A DNA stretch of 64,000 bases from Streptomyces sp. NBC_01283 (lineage in GTDB: Bacteria; Actinomycetota; Actinomycetes; Streptomycetales; Streptomycetaceae): NCBI RefSeq assembly GCF_041435335.1, contig NZ_CP108430.1:4136501-4200500 (forward strand). Direction: 5' to 3'. Both the position numbers and the translations under genes were made by a program. The notes under the pieces are model-generated. The model saw only the letters and a program-made list of their open reading frames with translations, had not been told where the DNA came from and ran no database searches. Of the stretch, positions 35,199 through 43,285 are shown piece by piece. Each line of letters begins with the position of its first letter. Position 1 is the first letter of the stretch.

Positions 35199-36020
35199 AT
35201 GCTCGCCCCCCTGCTCCTCCGCGGCGCGATCCTCTCCCCGTTCAAGCGGGCCCGCTCCGACGCCCCCCTCCCCACCTCACGCCCCACCCTCAGCGACGTA
35301 CGCCCCAGCGCGGAACACCTCGCCGTCTACTCCCGCCTCTGCGGGTTCCGCACCGCCCCGCACACCCTCCCCCTCACCTACCCCCACGTCCTCAGCTTCC
35401 CCCTGGCCATGCGGCTCATGACCACCCGCGCCTTCCCGCTGCCGCTGCTCGGTCTCGTCCACACGTCCATCGAGATCACCCAGCATCGCGCCCCGACGAC
35501 CGCCGACACCCTCGAACTCTCCGTGCACGCATCCCGGTTGGCGCCCCACCGGCGCGGCACCGAAGCCACCCTCGTCACCGAGGCCCGCGTCGACGGCAGC
35601 ATCGTATGGACGTCCAGCAGCACCTACCTGGCCCGCCACCGAACCGCCACCCCCACAAGCCCCCGGGCGCAGCCCGACAGTGCCCCGCTCCCCGCCCTCG
35701 CCGAGTGGCCCATCGCCCGCGACCTCGGCCGTCGCTACGGCGCCGTCTCCGGCGACCGCAACCCCATCCACCTGTACCCCCTCACCGCACGCCTCCTCGG
35801 CTTCCCCCGAGCCATCGCGCACGGCATGTGGACCGTGGCCCGCTGCCTTGCGGAGTACGGCACGCCCGAATCCGCCTACGTACAGGCCGACTTCAAGGCC
35901 CCCGTACTGCTCCCCGGCACCGTCACCTACGCGGCCGACGGGCCGGACTTCCAGCTCCGTGACGCCCGCAGCGGCACCACCCACATCACCGGAACCCTCC
36001 GCCCCCTCAGCACCAGCTAG
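35199..36020 (+). CDS. MaoC-family (hot-dog) enoyl/hydroxyacyl dehydratase
   Basis: 273 residues from the ATG at 35199, with GAAAGGA eight bases upstream. The C-terminal hot-dog domain shows the hydratase signature: a catalytic Asp/His pair in YGAVSGDRNPIHLYP and the following IAHGMWTVARC. The N-terminal half (about 30-150) is a second, less conserved hot-dog (FPLAMRLMTTRAFPL, VHTSIEI). It is similar to mycobacterial HtdX, which hydrates or dehydrates 3-hydroxyacyl thioesters. With the FabG4-like and thiolase genes it forms a chain-modifying set. It converges on the TetR gene with a 16 bp gap. Confidence 0.9.
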   Translation: MLAPLLLRGAILSPFKRARSDAPLPTSRPTLSDVRPSAEHLAVYSRLCGFRTAPHTLPLTYPHVLSFPLAMRLMTTRAFPLPLLGLVHTSIEITQHRAPTTADTLELSVHASRLAPHRRGTEATLVTEARVDGSIVWTSSSTYLARHRTATPTSPRAQPDSAPLPALAEWPIARDLGRRYGAVSGDRNPIHLYPLTARLLGFPRAIAHGMWTVARCLAEYGTPESAYVQADFKAPVLLPGTVTYAADGPDFQLRDARSGTTHITGTLRPLSTS

Positions 36021-36036
36021 GCGGCAAGGCCCACCG

Positions 36037-36708
36037 TCACGGCGCCCAGCGCCGCCCCTCCATCAGCTTCCCGAGTCCCGCCCACGCGAAGTTCATCAGC
36101 GTCGCCGCAGACTCCTTCGCGGACACCGAAGCGTCGCCGTTCGCCCAGCCCGCGAGCGACTCCGCGGCTCCCACCAACGCCTGGGCGAGCCCTGCGACCT
36201 CACGCTCCGCGAGCTCCGGCTTCCGGTGCGCCTCCCGTGCCGCCTCCGCGATCAAGGACGTCACGAACGCCACGATCTCCTCGCGCATCACGGTGACCTC
36301 GGCGGCGAACGGCTCCCCCTGCGTCCGCGCCTGGTGATGCAGGACCACCCACGCGTCGGGGCGCTCCGCGGTATGCGTGAAGAAGGCCTGCAGGCCGGCC
36401 CAGAGCTGCCGGTCGGCGGACCCGCTCCCGCTCACCCCGCCCCGCACCGCCGCGACCAATGCCGCGGACTCCCGCCGGATGCACGCGGTGAAAAGCTCTT
36501 CCTTGGAGTTCAGATACAGGTAGACCAGCGGCTTCGAGACCCCCGCGACCTCCGCGATCTCATCCATGGAAGCCGCCCGGTACCCCCGCTGCCCGAAGAT
36601 CCGCACGGCCGCGTCCAGCATCTGCTGCTCCCGCACGGCCCGCGGCATCCGCTTCTGCCGCTTCCCCGCCGCACGGCCGGCGGCACCACCGGCCGTCCCG
36701 ACCTTCAC
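36037..36708 (-). CDS. TetR-family regulator
   Basis: About 223 residues from the GTG at 36708; the alternative is the ATG before PRAVREQQMLDAAVRIF. Longer frames run through the octamer cluster and the divergent gene. The N-terminal helix-turn-helix is clear (GYRAASMDEIAEVAGVSKPL, followed by VYLYLNSKEELF). The all-helical ligand domain has no distinctive motif. The start is preceded by only a weak site (GGGTGAC). Position suggests control of the fatty-acyl cluster, of itself through the TGGCGCCA sites, or both. Confidence 0.88.
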   Translation of the reverse strand: MKVGTAGGAAGRAAGKRQKRMPRAVREQQMLDAAVRIFGQRGYRAASMDEIAEVAGVSKPLVYLYLNSKEELFTACIRRESAALVAAVRGGVSGSGSADRQLWAGLQAFFTHTAERPDAWVVLHHQARTQGEPFAAEVTVMREEIVAFVTSLIAEAAREAHRKPELAEREVAGLAQALVGAAESLAGWANGDASVSAKESAATLMNFAWAGLGKLMEGRRWAP

Positions 36709-36823
36709 GTCACCCGCCCCGTCGCCCACCCCGGCGCCCCCTTCCCCACAGCCTGTGCACAGAAGGGCCAGCCTACGACCAGCCCCTCGAACCCCCACGG
36801 CAGCCAGCGCCCCCGACACCACA

Positions 36824-36975
36824 TGGCACCAACTGGCGCCAGACCCTGGCGCCACCATGACCCGGCACACCAGATCTTCATTTCTGCAGGTCAAGCACCC
36901 AGAACCCAAACCACCCCCATCACCCACCCCACCCAAGGCGCCAGCGGGCTTGCGGGTGGCGCCACGATGGTGCCA
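36824..36975. promoter_or_regulatory. Cluster of six TGGCGCCA-like octamers
   Basis: Group 1: TGGCACCA 36824-36831, TGGCGCCA 36834-36841, TGGCGCCA 36847-36854. Group 2: AGGCGCCA 36936-36943, TGGCGCCA 36957-36964, TGGTGCCA 36968-36975. The outermost sites (TGGCACCA and TGGTGCCA) are reverse complements, so the whole set is roughly mirror-symmetric. It lies between the TetR gene and the ribbon-helix-helix gene. Confidence 0.7.
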
Positions 36976-36985
36976 TGATGACGTC

Positions 36986-37528
36986 ATGGACCTCACCCCG
37001 TATGTCGACACCCTCCGCCGCGAACTCGCGGTGGCCGCCGAAGCCGGCGGGGAAGACGCTCGCGAGCTGGCCGACCGGCTCACCGCTCCCCTGGAGTCGG
37101 CGACCCGGCTGACCATGCTGAACGTGCTCTCGGCCGCGATGGACGAGATCACCCGCGAGCTCGCCCCGGGCTCGGTCGACGTACGGCTGCGCGGGCTCGA
37201 CCCCGACTTCGTGGTGACGCTGCCGCCCACCGACAGTGGCACCACCGACCCGAACGACGCACCCGCACACGCGCCCTCGTACGCCCCCGCCGAACCGTTC
37301 AAGTCACAGGCCCCCGCCGACGGCGACGAGGGCGGCACCGCCCGCGTCAACCTGCGCCTGCCGGCCCACCTCAAGGCCCGCGCCGAGGAGGCGGCCAACC
37401 GCGAGGGCCTCTCGGTCAACGCATGGCTGATCCGCGCCGTGTCGGCCGCGGTCGACGGTGACGCCCGGCCGCGTACGCCGCAGAAGGCCCGCACGACCGG
37501 ACAGAGCATCACGGGCTGGGTGCGCTAG
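36986..37528 (+). CDS. Ribbon-helix-helix (HicB/Arc-like) DNA-binding protein
   Basis: 180 residues from the ATG at 36986. No ribosome binding site is visible and TTGCGG...CATGAT lies just upstream, so the mRNA may be leaderless. The N-terminal 90 residues are helical (LTPYVDTLRRELAVAAEAGG). After a Pro/Ala-rich linker, the C-terminal region (about 117-160) is a ribbon-helix-helix: RVNLRLPAHLKARAEEAANR then GLSVNAWLIRAVSAAV. Such proteins bind short palindromic DNA as dimers, and the adjacent octamers are likely its sites. It heads a run of genes with DUF4097 and an ABC exporter. Confidence 0.85.
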   Translation: MDLTPYVDTLRRELAVAAEAGGEDARELADRLTAPLESATRLTMLNVLSAAMDEITRELAPGSVDVRLRGLDPDFVVTLPPTDSGTTDPNDAPAHAPSYAPAEPFKSQAPADGDEGGTARVNLRLPAHLKARAEEAANREGLSVNAWLIRAVSAAVDGDARPRTPQKARTTGQSITGWVR

Positions 37529-37612
37529 CCACGCCCCGCCCCACCCAGCACGTCACCGACACCACGTCCCACCAGCGGGGACGCCCCCAAGACCCAAGAG
37601 GACGGGACAGCC

Positions 37613-38455
37613 ATGCCTTCTTTCGACACTCCCGAACCGATCTCGGCCACGGCGCACGTGGGCGCGGGCTCCATCCAGTTCGTCGCGGGCGACCGGCCCG
37701 ACACGGTCGTCGAGGTCAAGCCGCACGACCCGAAGAAGGACAAGGACGCACGGGCCGCCGAGCAGACCGAGGTCACGTACAGCAGCGGCGTCCTGACCAT
37801 CAGGACGAAGGACCGCTTCCTCATCGGCCCCGCGGGCGCCGTCGACGTGACGGTCGAGCTGCCCACGGGCTCGCACGTCGAGGTGACCGGCTCCTGGACC
37901 CAGGTGTACGGCGAGGGCCGGCTCGGCAAGGCCCACGTGAAGGCCTCGGTCGGTGACGTACGCCTCGACACGACCGGCCCGCTCCAGCTGACCGTCTCGC
38001 ACGGCTCGATCACCGTCGACCGGGTCGAGGGCCTGGCCGAGATCACCACCAGCTCCGGCAGCATGCGCGTCGGCCTCGTCGACGGCCCCGCGGTACTGAA
38101 GAACTCGCACGGCAGCACGACCATCGGCGCCGTCACCGGCGACCTGCGGGTGAGCGGCGCCAACGGCGACATCGACATCCTGCGCGCCGAGGGCTCGGTC
38201 ACCGCGACGAACGCTCACGGCACCCTGCGGGTCGGCGAAGTCGCCCGCGGCACGGTGCAGCTGGAGACCAACTACGGCGCCATCGAGGTGGGCATCCGCG
38301 AGGGCACGGCCGCCTGGCTGGACGTCAGCTCCGACAAGGGGCAGGTGCGCAACACGCTCACCGCGGCCGAGGGCCCGGCGGAGACCGAGGACACCGTCAA
38401 GATCCGCGCCCGCACCAAGCACGGCAACATCGACCTCCGCCGCCCCCGCGCCTGA
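37613..38455 (+). CDS. DUF4097-family beta-repeat protein
   Basis: 280 residues, starting at an ATG with GAGGA about ten bases upstream. It has no signal peptide or membrane segment. The chain is built of short repeating beta strands (SGSMRVGLVDGPAVLKNSHG, NGDIDILRAEGSVTATNAHG), consistent with a right-handed parallel beta-helix typical of DUF4097. The family often accompanies membrane sensors and ABC exporters. Here it lies between the ribbon-helix-helix gene and the DrrAB-like genes on the same strand. Molecular function is unknown. Confidence 0.88.
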   Translation: MPSFDTPEPISATAHVGAGSIQFVAGDRPDTVVEVKPHDPKKDKDARAAEQTEVTYSSGVLTIRTKDRFLIGPAGAVDVTVELPTGSHVEVTGSWTQVYGEGRLGKAHVKASVGDVRLDTTGPLQLTVSHGSITVDRVEGLAEITTSSGSMRVGLVDGPAVLKNSHGSTTIGAVTGDLRVSGANGDIDILRAEGSVTATNAHGTLRVGEVARGTVQLETNYGAIEVGIREGTAAWLDVSSDKGQVRNTLTAAEGPAETEDTVKIRARTKHGNIDLRRPRA

Positions 38456-38535
38456 CCGCGCCCCGGCCGCGGCCGGGACCGGAGCCCCGCAAGCCTCTTC
38501 CCCCCATCACCTCAGCCTTCTATCGGGAGGGCCCC

Positions 38536-39537
38536 ATGCCTTCATCTGTCATGTCCACATCCAACCAGAACAACGGTCACCCCGCATCGACCGCCGTCTC
38601 CGCCGTCGGGCTGCGCAAGTCCTACGGCGACAGGACCGTCCTCGACGGCGTCGACATCCGCATCCCCACCGGTTCCGTGTACGCGCTGCTCGGCCCGAAC
38701 GGCGCCGGCAAGACCACCGCCGTCAAGATCCTCTCCACGCTCATCACCGCCGACGGCGGACAGGCCCAGGTCGCGGGCCACGACCTCACCACACACCCCC
38801 AGAAGGTGCGCGCCGCGATCGGTGTCACCGGGCAGTTCTCCGCCGTCGACGGCCTGATCACCGGCGAGGAGAACATGCTCCTCATGGCCGACCTGCACCA
38901 CCTGCCCAAGCAGGAGGGCCGCCGGGTCGCCGCCGAACTCCTGGAGCGCTTCGACCTGGTGGAAGCGGCGAAGAAGCCCGCCTCGACCTACTCCGGCGGC
39001 ATGAAGCGCCGCCTGGACATCGCCATGACCCTGGTCGGCAGCCCGCGCATCATCTTCCTCGACGAGCCCACCACCGGCCTGGACCCGCGCTCCCGGCACA
39101 ACATGTGGACCATCATCCGCGAGCTCGTCACGGACGGCGTCACCGTCTTCCTCACCACCCAGTACCTTGAAGAGGCCGACGAACTCGCCGACCACATCGC
39201 CGTACTCAACGACGGAAAGATCGCCGCCGAAGGCACCGCGGAAGAGCTCAAACGGCTCATCCCCGGCGGCCACGTACGCCTGCGCTTCGACGACCCGGAC
39301 GCCTACCAGTCCGCCGCCACCACCCTGCGCGAAGTCACCCGCGACGACGAAGCACTGGCCCTGCAGATCCCCAGCGACGGCACCCAGCGCGAACTGCGCT
39401 CCCTCCTCGACTGGCTGGACTCCGCAGGCATCGAAGCCGACGAACTGACCGTGCACACCCCCGACCTCGACGACGTCTTCTTCGCCCTCACCGGCCCGGC
39501 CGCCGTCCCCAACCAGCCCAAGGAGAACGTCCGATGA
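38536..39537 (+). CDS. ABC exporter ATP-binding protein (DrrA-like)
   Basis: 333 residues with GGGAGGG upstream of the ATG. It is an ABC ATPase with Walker A GPNGAGKTT (53-61), signature YSGGMKRRLDIAM, Walker B IIFLDEPTTGLD and the H-loop region FLTTQYLEEADELAD. The C-terminal extension matches the daunorubicin-resistance (DrrA) class, ending with DLDDVFFALTG. The start of the permease gene overlaps its stop (ATGA), so the two are made together. The pair probably exports a lipophilic compound or lipid. Confidence 0.95.
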   Translation: MPSSVMSTSNQNNGHPASTAVSAVGLRKSYGDRTVLDGVDIRIPTGSVYALLGPNGAGKTTAVKILSTLITADGGQAQVAGHDLTTHPQKVRAAIGVTGQFSAVDGLITGEENMLLMADLHHLPKQEGRRVAAELLERFDLVEAAKKPASTYSGGMKRRLDIAMTLVGSPRIIFLDEPTTGLDPRSRHNMWTIIRELVTDGVTVFLTTQYLEEADELADHIAVLNDGKIAAEGTAEELKRLIPGGHVRLRFDDPDAYQSAATTLREVTRDDEALALQIPSDGTQRELRSLLDWLDSAGIEADELTVHTPDLDDVFFALTGPAAVPNQPKENVR

Positions 39538-40325
39538 GCTCCCTCTCCCTCACCGTGCGCGACTCGTCCACGATGCTGCGCCGCAACCTCCTGCACGCCC
39601 GCCGCTACCCCTCGCTGACCCTGAACCTGCTGCTCACACCGATCATGCTGCTACTGCTCTTCGTCTACCTCTTCGGCGACGTGATGAGCGCGGGCATCGG
39701 CGGCGGCGGCGCCGACCGCGCCCAGTACATCGCCTACATCGTCCCCGGCATCCTGCTCATGACCATCGGCGGCACCGTCGTGGGCACCGCCGTCTCCGTC
39801 TCCACCGACATGGCCGAAGGCATCATCGCCCGCTTCCGCACCATGAACATCCACCGCGGCTCGGTCATCATCGGACACGTCATCGGCAGCGTCCTGCAAT
39901 CAGTGGCCAGCGTCGTCCTCGTCGGCGCCGTCGGCGTGGCCATCGGCTTCCGCTCCACCGACGCCACCGTCCTGGAATGGCTCGCCGCCTTCGCCCTCCT
40001 GGTCCTCTTCGCCACCGCCCTGACCTGGATCGCCGTCGGCATGGGCCTGGTCAGCCCCAACGCCGAGGCCGCCAGCAACAACGCCCTGCCCATGATCCTG
40101 CTGCCGCTCTTCTCCAGCGCCTTCGTCCCCGTCGACTCCATGCCCACCTGGTTCCAGCCCATCGCCGAATACCAGCCCTTCACCCCCGCCATCGAAACCC
40201 TCCGCGGCCTCCTCCTCGGCACCGACATCGGCAACAACGGCTGGATCACCCTCGCCTGGTGCCTCGGACTCTCCGCCCTCGGCTACCACTGGTCGAAGAA
40301 GGTCTTCAACCGCGACCCGAAGTAG
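39534..40325 (+). CDS. ABC exporter permease (DrrB / ABC-2 type)
   Basis: 263 residues with six membrane segments, including LTLNLLLTPIMLLLLFVYLF, YIVPGILLMTIGGTVVGTAV and a final WITLAWCLGLSALGYHWSKK. The ABC-2 signature region appears near SNNALPMILLPLFSSAFVPVD, followed by MPTWFQPIAEYQPFTP. This is the membrane partner of the ATPase encoded at 38536. A 17 bp perfect hairpin after the gene terminates the operon. Confidence 0.95.
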   Translation: MSSLSLTVRDSSTMLRRNLLHARRYPSLTLNLLLTPIMLLLLFVYLFGDVMSAGIGGGGADRAQYIAYIVPGILLMTIGGTVVGTAVSVSTDMAEGIIARFRTMNIHRGSVIIGHVIGSVLQSVASVVLVGAVGVAIGFRSTDATVLEWLAAFALLVLFATALTWIAVGMGLVSPNAEAASNNALPMILLPLFSSAFVPVDSMPTWFQPIAEYQPFTPAIETLRGLLLGTDIGNNGWITLAWCLGLSALGYHWSKKVFNRDPK

Positions 40326-40376
40326 CCCCCGACACCGGTCGCCACCACCCAGTCATGAAGCCACCCGGCCAAGAAA

Positions 40377-40423
40377 CGAGCGTGCCCCGCACCCGGAACG
40401 AATCCAGGTGCGGGGCACGCTCG
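40377..40423. terminator. Bidirectional hairpin terminator
   Basis: Perfect 17 bp stem (40377-40393 with 40407-40423) and a 13-base loop lie between the ABC permease gene and the converging symporter gene. Confidence 0.9.
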
Positions 40424-40440
40424 TCACGAGCGGGGGGACG

Positions 40441-41805
40441 TCAGGCGGCGACGGGCACCGGCTGCCGCTCGTCGGCGGGCTCCTCGTCGTACCCGTCGAG
40501 CGGGGACGACGTGGCCTTCGCGTACTTGTCGCGGTCGAGGATGTTCTCCCGCGCGGCCACGATCAACGGCGTCGCGACCTGGCCGGCCACGTTCGTGGCG
40601 GTGCGCATCATGTCCAGGATCGGGTCGATGGCGAGCAGCAGGCCCACGCCCTCCATCGGGAGACCCAGGGTGGAGAGGGTCAGCGTCAGCATGACCGTGG
40701 CGCCGGTCAGACCGGCCGTGGCGGCCGAGCCGACGACCGACACGAAGGCGATGAGGACGTACTCCTTGATGCCCATCTGCACGTCGAAGATCTGCGCGAC
40801 GAAGATCGCGGCGATCGCCGGGTAGATCGCGGCGCAGCCGTCCATCTTCGTGGTCGAGCCGAACGGCACCGCGAAGGACGTGTACTCCTTCGGCACGCCG
40901 AGGCGCTCGGTGACCTTCTGGGTGACCGGCATCGTGCCGACCGAGGAGCGCGAGACGAAGGCCAGCTGGATCGCGGGCCAGGCGGCCTTGAAGAACTGGA
41001 GCGGGTTGACCTTGGCGACCGTGGAGAGCAGCAGCGGGTAGACGCCGAACATCACCAGGGCGCAGCCGACGTAGATGTCGGCGGTGAACGTCGCGTACTT
41101 GCTGATCAGGTCCCAGCCGTAGTCGGCGATGGCGAAGCCGATGAGGCCGATGGTGCCGATCGGCGAGAGCTTGATGACCCACCACAGGGCCTTCTGGAGG
41201 AGGGCGAGAACGGACTCGCTGAGCTCCAGGATGGGCTGCGCCTTCTCGCCGATCTTCAGTACGGCGATACCGGCGACGGCGGCCATGAAGACGATCTGCA
41301 GGACGTTGAGCTCGGTGAACGGCGTGACGACGTCCGTCGGGATGATCCCGGTGAGGAAGTCGAGCCAGGAGCCCGAGGTCTCCGGCTTGGAGCCGTCCTT
41401 CGGGGTCAGGCCGGTGCCGGCGCCCGGGTTCGTGATGAGCCCGATGGCGAGGCCGATGACGACCGCGATCAGCGACGTGATCATGAACCAGATCAGCGTC
41501 TGCGTGGCGAGCCGGGCGGCGTTGTTGACCTTACGCAGGTTGGTGATCGACACCAGGATGGCGAAGAAGACGAGCGGGGCGACCGCCAGCTTCAGCAGGC
41601 CGATGAAGGTGCTTCCGACCTTGTCCAGGGTGGTGACGAGCCAGGACACGTCCTGGCTGCGGGCCAGCCAGCCGAGCAGGACACCGAGGACCAGACCGCC
41701 GAGGATCTGGGCCCAGAAGGGCAGCTTGAGGAACGCGGGTATCCGGGAGCCGGACTTCGGCTGCTCGGCCGTGGGGGCCGGGGATACGGGGGAGTTCGCG
41801 GACAC
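40441..41805 (-). CDS. DAACS-family cation symporter, possibly for cystine
   Basis: 454 residues. The GTG at 41805 has GGAG at seven bases; the in-frame GTG at 41811 is too close to that site. The dicarboxylate/amino acid:cation symporter fold is clear: HP1 tip SRSSVGTMP, the TM7 region STTKMDGCAAIYPAIAAIF, and TM8 DPILDMMRTATNVAGQ. The TM7 triplet is KMDGC rather than the NMDGT of glutamate/aspartate carriers. G-C-A-x-x-YPA recalls cystine carriers of this superfamily (TcyP/YdjN). A Cys-containing leader peptide is encoded 143 bp upstream, which supports sulfur-dependent control. Substrate is inferred. Confidence 0.88.
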   Translation of the reverse strand: MSANSPVSPAPTAEQPKSGSRIPAFLKLPFWAQILGGLVLGVLLGWLARSQDVSWLVTTLDKVGSTFIGLLKLAVAPLVFFAILVSITNLRKVNNAARLATQTLIWFMITSLIAVVIGLAIGLITNPGAGTGLTPKDGSKPETSGSWLDFLTGIIPTDVVTPFTELNVLQIVFMAAVAGIAVLKIGEKAQPILELSESVLALLQKALWWVIKLSPIGTIGLIGFAIADYGWDLISKYATFTADIYVGCALVMFGVYPLLLSTVAKVNPLQFFKAAWPAIQLAFVSRSSVGTMPVTQKVTERLGVPKEYTSFAVPFGSTTKMDGCAAIYPAIAAIFVAQIFDVQMGIKEYVLIAFVSVVGSAATAGLTGATVMLTLTLSTLGLPMEGVGLLLAIDPILDMMRTATNVAGQVATPLIVAARENILDRDKYAKATSSPLDGYDEEPADERQPVPVAA

Positions 41806-41948
41806 GGACACACTCCGGGTAATGGCGGGGGACGTGAGGGAGCGGCGACCGCGAGGGGGTCAGACGGAACGGCCTTGACGGTGCCGCCGCAGTGCAGATG
41901 TCACTTGGTGCTTGTCGTTCGCGCTGTTCGCGGAGAACTCGGGAGAAC

Positions 41949-42056
41949 TCAGAGACGGCGACGACAGGCCGCGGACATGCAGCGGCAGAGATCGACATGC
42001 AGGCGCGCCACGAGCGGGACGCTCATGGGGATGCGGTGCGCGGCTGCTGTCTTCAT
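41949..42056 (-). CDS. Cys-containing leader peptide upstream of symporter
   Basis: A short open frame of 35 codons: MKTAAAHRIP then MSVPLVARLHVDL, CRCMSAACRRRL. The ATG at 42026 gives a 25-residue form. The LHVDLCR..SA.CRR pattern matches the short actinobacterial leader peptides commonly found before sulfur and cysteine transport or metabolic genes. It has three Cys codons near the end. No coding match to larger families is seen. It probably acts in cis, with ribosome stalling at Cys codons when charged tRNA-Cys is scarce changing expression of the downstream symporter. A promoter candidate ends near its first base, so translation may be leaderless. Confidence 0.65.
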   Translation of the reverse strand: MKTAAAHRIPMSVPLVARLHVDLCRCMSAACRRRL

Positions 42057-42064
42057 GTCGAACA

Positions 42065-42093
42065 CGTTAACACTTGAACTTTGGGAACATCAA
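42065..42093 (-). promoter_or_regulatory. Possible promoter of leader peptide and symporter
   Basis: On the minus strand TTGATG (42093-42088) and TTAACG (42070-42065) are separated by 17 bp, within an unusually AT-rich stretch. The start point would fall at about 42058, next to the leader ATG. Prediction from motif and composition only. Confidence 0.4.
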
Positions 42094-42162
42094 AGGTCTT
42101 GTTTGAGGTAGACGGGGCCAATCCGAGGCAGAGATGCCACAGGAACCCATGAAACGCACGAA

Positions 42163-42198
42163 ACCCCGGCACTGGAGCAGGTGCTCCGGTGCCGGGGT
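42163..42198. terminator. Hairpin terminator
   Basis: 17-base arms (42163-42179 and 42182-42198, one G-U pair) with the tip opening to a small loop. It lies downstream of the DUF4229 gene. Confidence 0.8.
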
Positions 42199-42241
42199 CG
42201 AGTTACGTGTGTGACGAAGACGACGGCTTCGCGGACGAAGG

Positions 42242-42532
42242 CTACGACTTCGCGCGAGCGGCGTCGTCCGCGAGGTCCTCCTGGGTGCGGTTCGCCTCCA
42301 GGTTGGCCTTGGTGCGCTCCACGCGCTCGACGACCTGGATCGACGCCCGGTCCCGCTCCCCCCGCAGCAGCACGAAGCTGATGGGCGCGGAGATGACGAG
42401 CGCGAGCAGCATCACCCAGAGGAGGTTGGAGTCCCCGAGCCCCTTCGGCAGGATCCCGGCGTAGACAAGTCCCCAGACCGCGAAAAAGCAGCCCACGAAG
42501 ACCCCGAGGCGCATCAGCGTGTAGCGGAGCAT
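42242..42532 (-). CDS. DUF4229-family small membrane protein
   Basis: 96 residues. Two membrane segments (LGVFVGCFFAVWGLVYAGIL and NLLWVMLLALVISAPISFVLL) are followed by a charged helical tail beginning RGERDRASIQVVERVERT. Length and layout fit DUF4229, a conserved actinobacterial membrane family without assigned function. In relatives it is often near menaquinone and cytochrome genes, as here. It appears monocistronic, with a hairpin at 42163-42198. Confidence 0.88.
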   Translation of the reverse strand: MLRYTLMRLGVFVGCFFAVWGLVYAGILPKGLGDSNLLWVMLLALVISAPISFVLLRGERDRASIQVVERVERTKANLEANRTQEDLADDAARAKS

Positions 42533-42638
42533 GTCAATCCACTCTTCCGTTCCGAAATGGGCCCGAGTAGGACGAGCCCCTCCAGTGAAGCATGGGAGGG
42601 GGCGCGCTCAGCAAGGGGGTGAGCCCTCCGGTGAACCG

Positions 42639-43163
42639 TCAGCCGAGCGGGAGCAGCATCGTGATGTCGTCGCGGTCGTCACCGGGGGCCACCCGGATCG
42701 CGCCGGGCACGCGTCCGACCTCCTTGTATCCGCAGGACTCGTAGAACCGGTCGACTCCCGTGCCGCCCCGGCAGGTGAGCCGGATCGCCTCGATGCCGTC
42801 GAGCCCGCGGGCGGCGTCCGCCGCGGCGGCCATCAGGTCGCGCCCGTACCCCTTGCCCTGATGCCTGGGGTGCACCATCACCACGTACAGCCAGATCCAG
42901 TGCCTCATCAGCCGGTGGGTGTTGTACGCGAGGAAGGCGGTCGCGGCGACGGTGCCGTCCTCGTCGTACCCGACGAGGAGCCGGGTGTGCCCCTCGCTCA
43001 GTTGCGTCAGGCGCTTGACCCACTCGGGACGGATGTCGTCGACCGTCACGGGCGGCACGAAACCGACGGCTCCGCCGGCGTTGGACACGTCCGCCCAGAG
43101 CGCGAGCACGCCGTCGCGCAGAGCGGGATCGATCTCGGGGTCCAGGCGGAAGGTAAGTGTCAT
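42639..43163 (-). CDS. GNAT-family acetyltransferase
   Basis: 174 residues, a single GNAT domain. The acetyl-CoA loop reads VHPRHQGKGYGRDLM (Q/RxxGxG/A type) after the strand WIWLYVVMV, and FYESCGYKEVGRVPG is the usual C-terminal motif. The acceptor cannot be deduced. It stands between the DUF4229 gene and mqnE with no coupling. Confidence 0.88.
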   Translation of the reverse strand: MTLTFRLDPEIDPALRDGVLALWADVSNAGGAVGFVPPVTVDDIRPEWVKRLTQLSEGHTRLLVGYDEDGTVAATAFLAYNTHRLMRHWIWLYVVMVHPRHQGKGYGRDLMAAAADAARGLDGIEAIRLTCRGGTGVDRFYESCGYKEVGRVPGAIRVAPGDDRDDITMLLPLG

Positions 43164-43234
43164 AGCCGAAGGCTAACCATTACATCTACCGGGCCTCAAC
43201 CGCGTTCCGCATCCCGGACAGCACCCGTGACGCA

Positions 43235-43265
43235 GCGAGCCCCGGCCCATGGGGCCGGGGCTCGC
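43235..43265. terminator. Hairpin terminator after mqnE
   Basis: A 14 bp perfect stem (43235-43248 with 43252-43265) around ATG lies just beyond the mqnE stop. Confidence 0.85.
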
Positions 43266-43285
43266 GCGTGGTGCACGGCGGGCGG

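Noticed and set aside
34729..35421. 230-codon frame across the duplicated 141 bp element into the MaoC gene
   Set aside because: Pro/Arg/Thr-rich, overlaps the MaoC start in another frame, and no ribosome site.
41812..41948. Riboswitch between leader peptide and symporter gene
   Set aside because: No SAM, cobalamin or other known aptamer core was recognised; only weak short pairings are seen.
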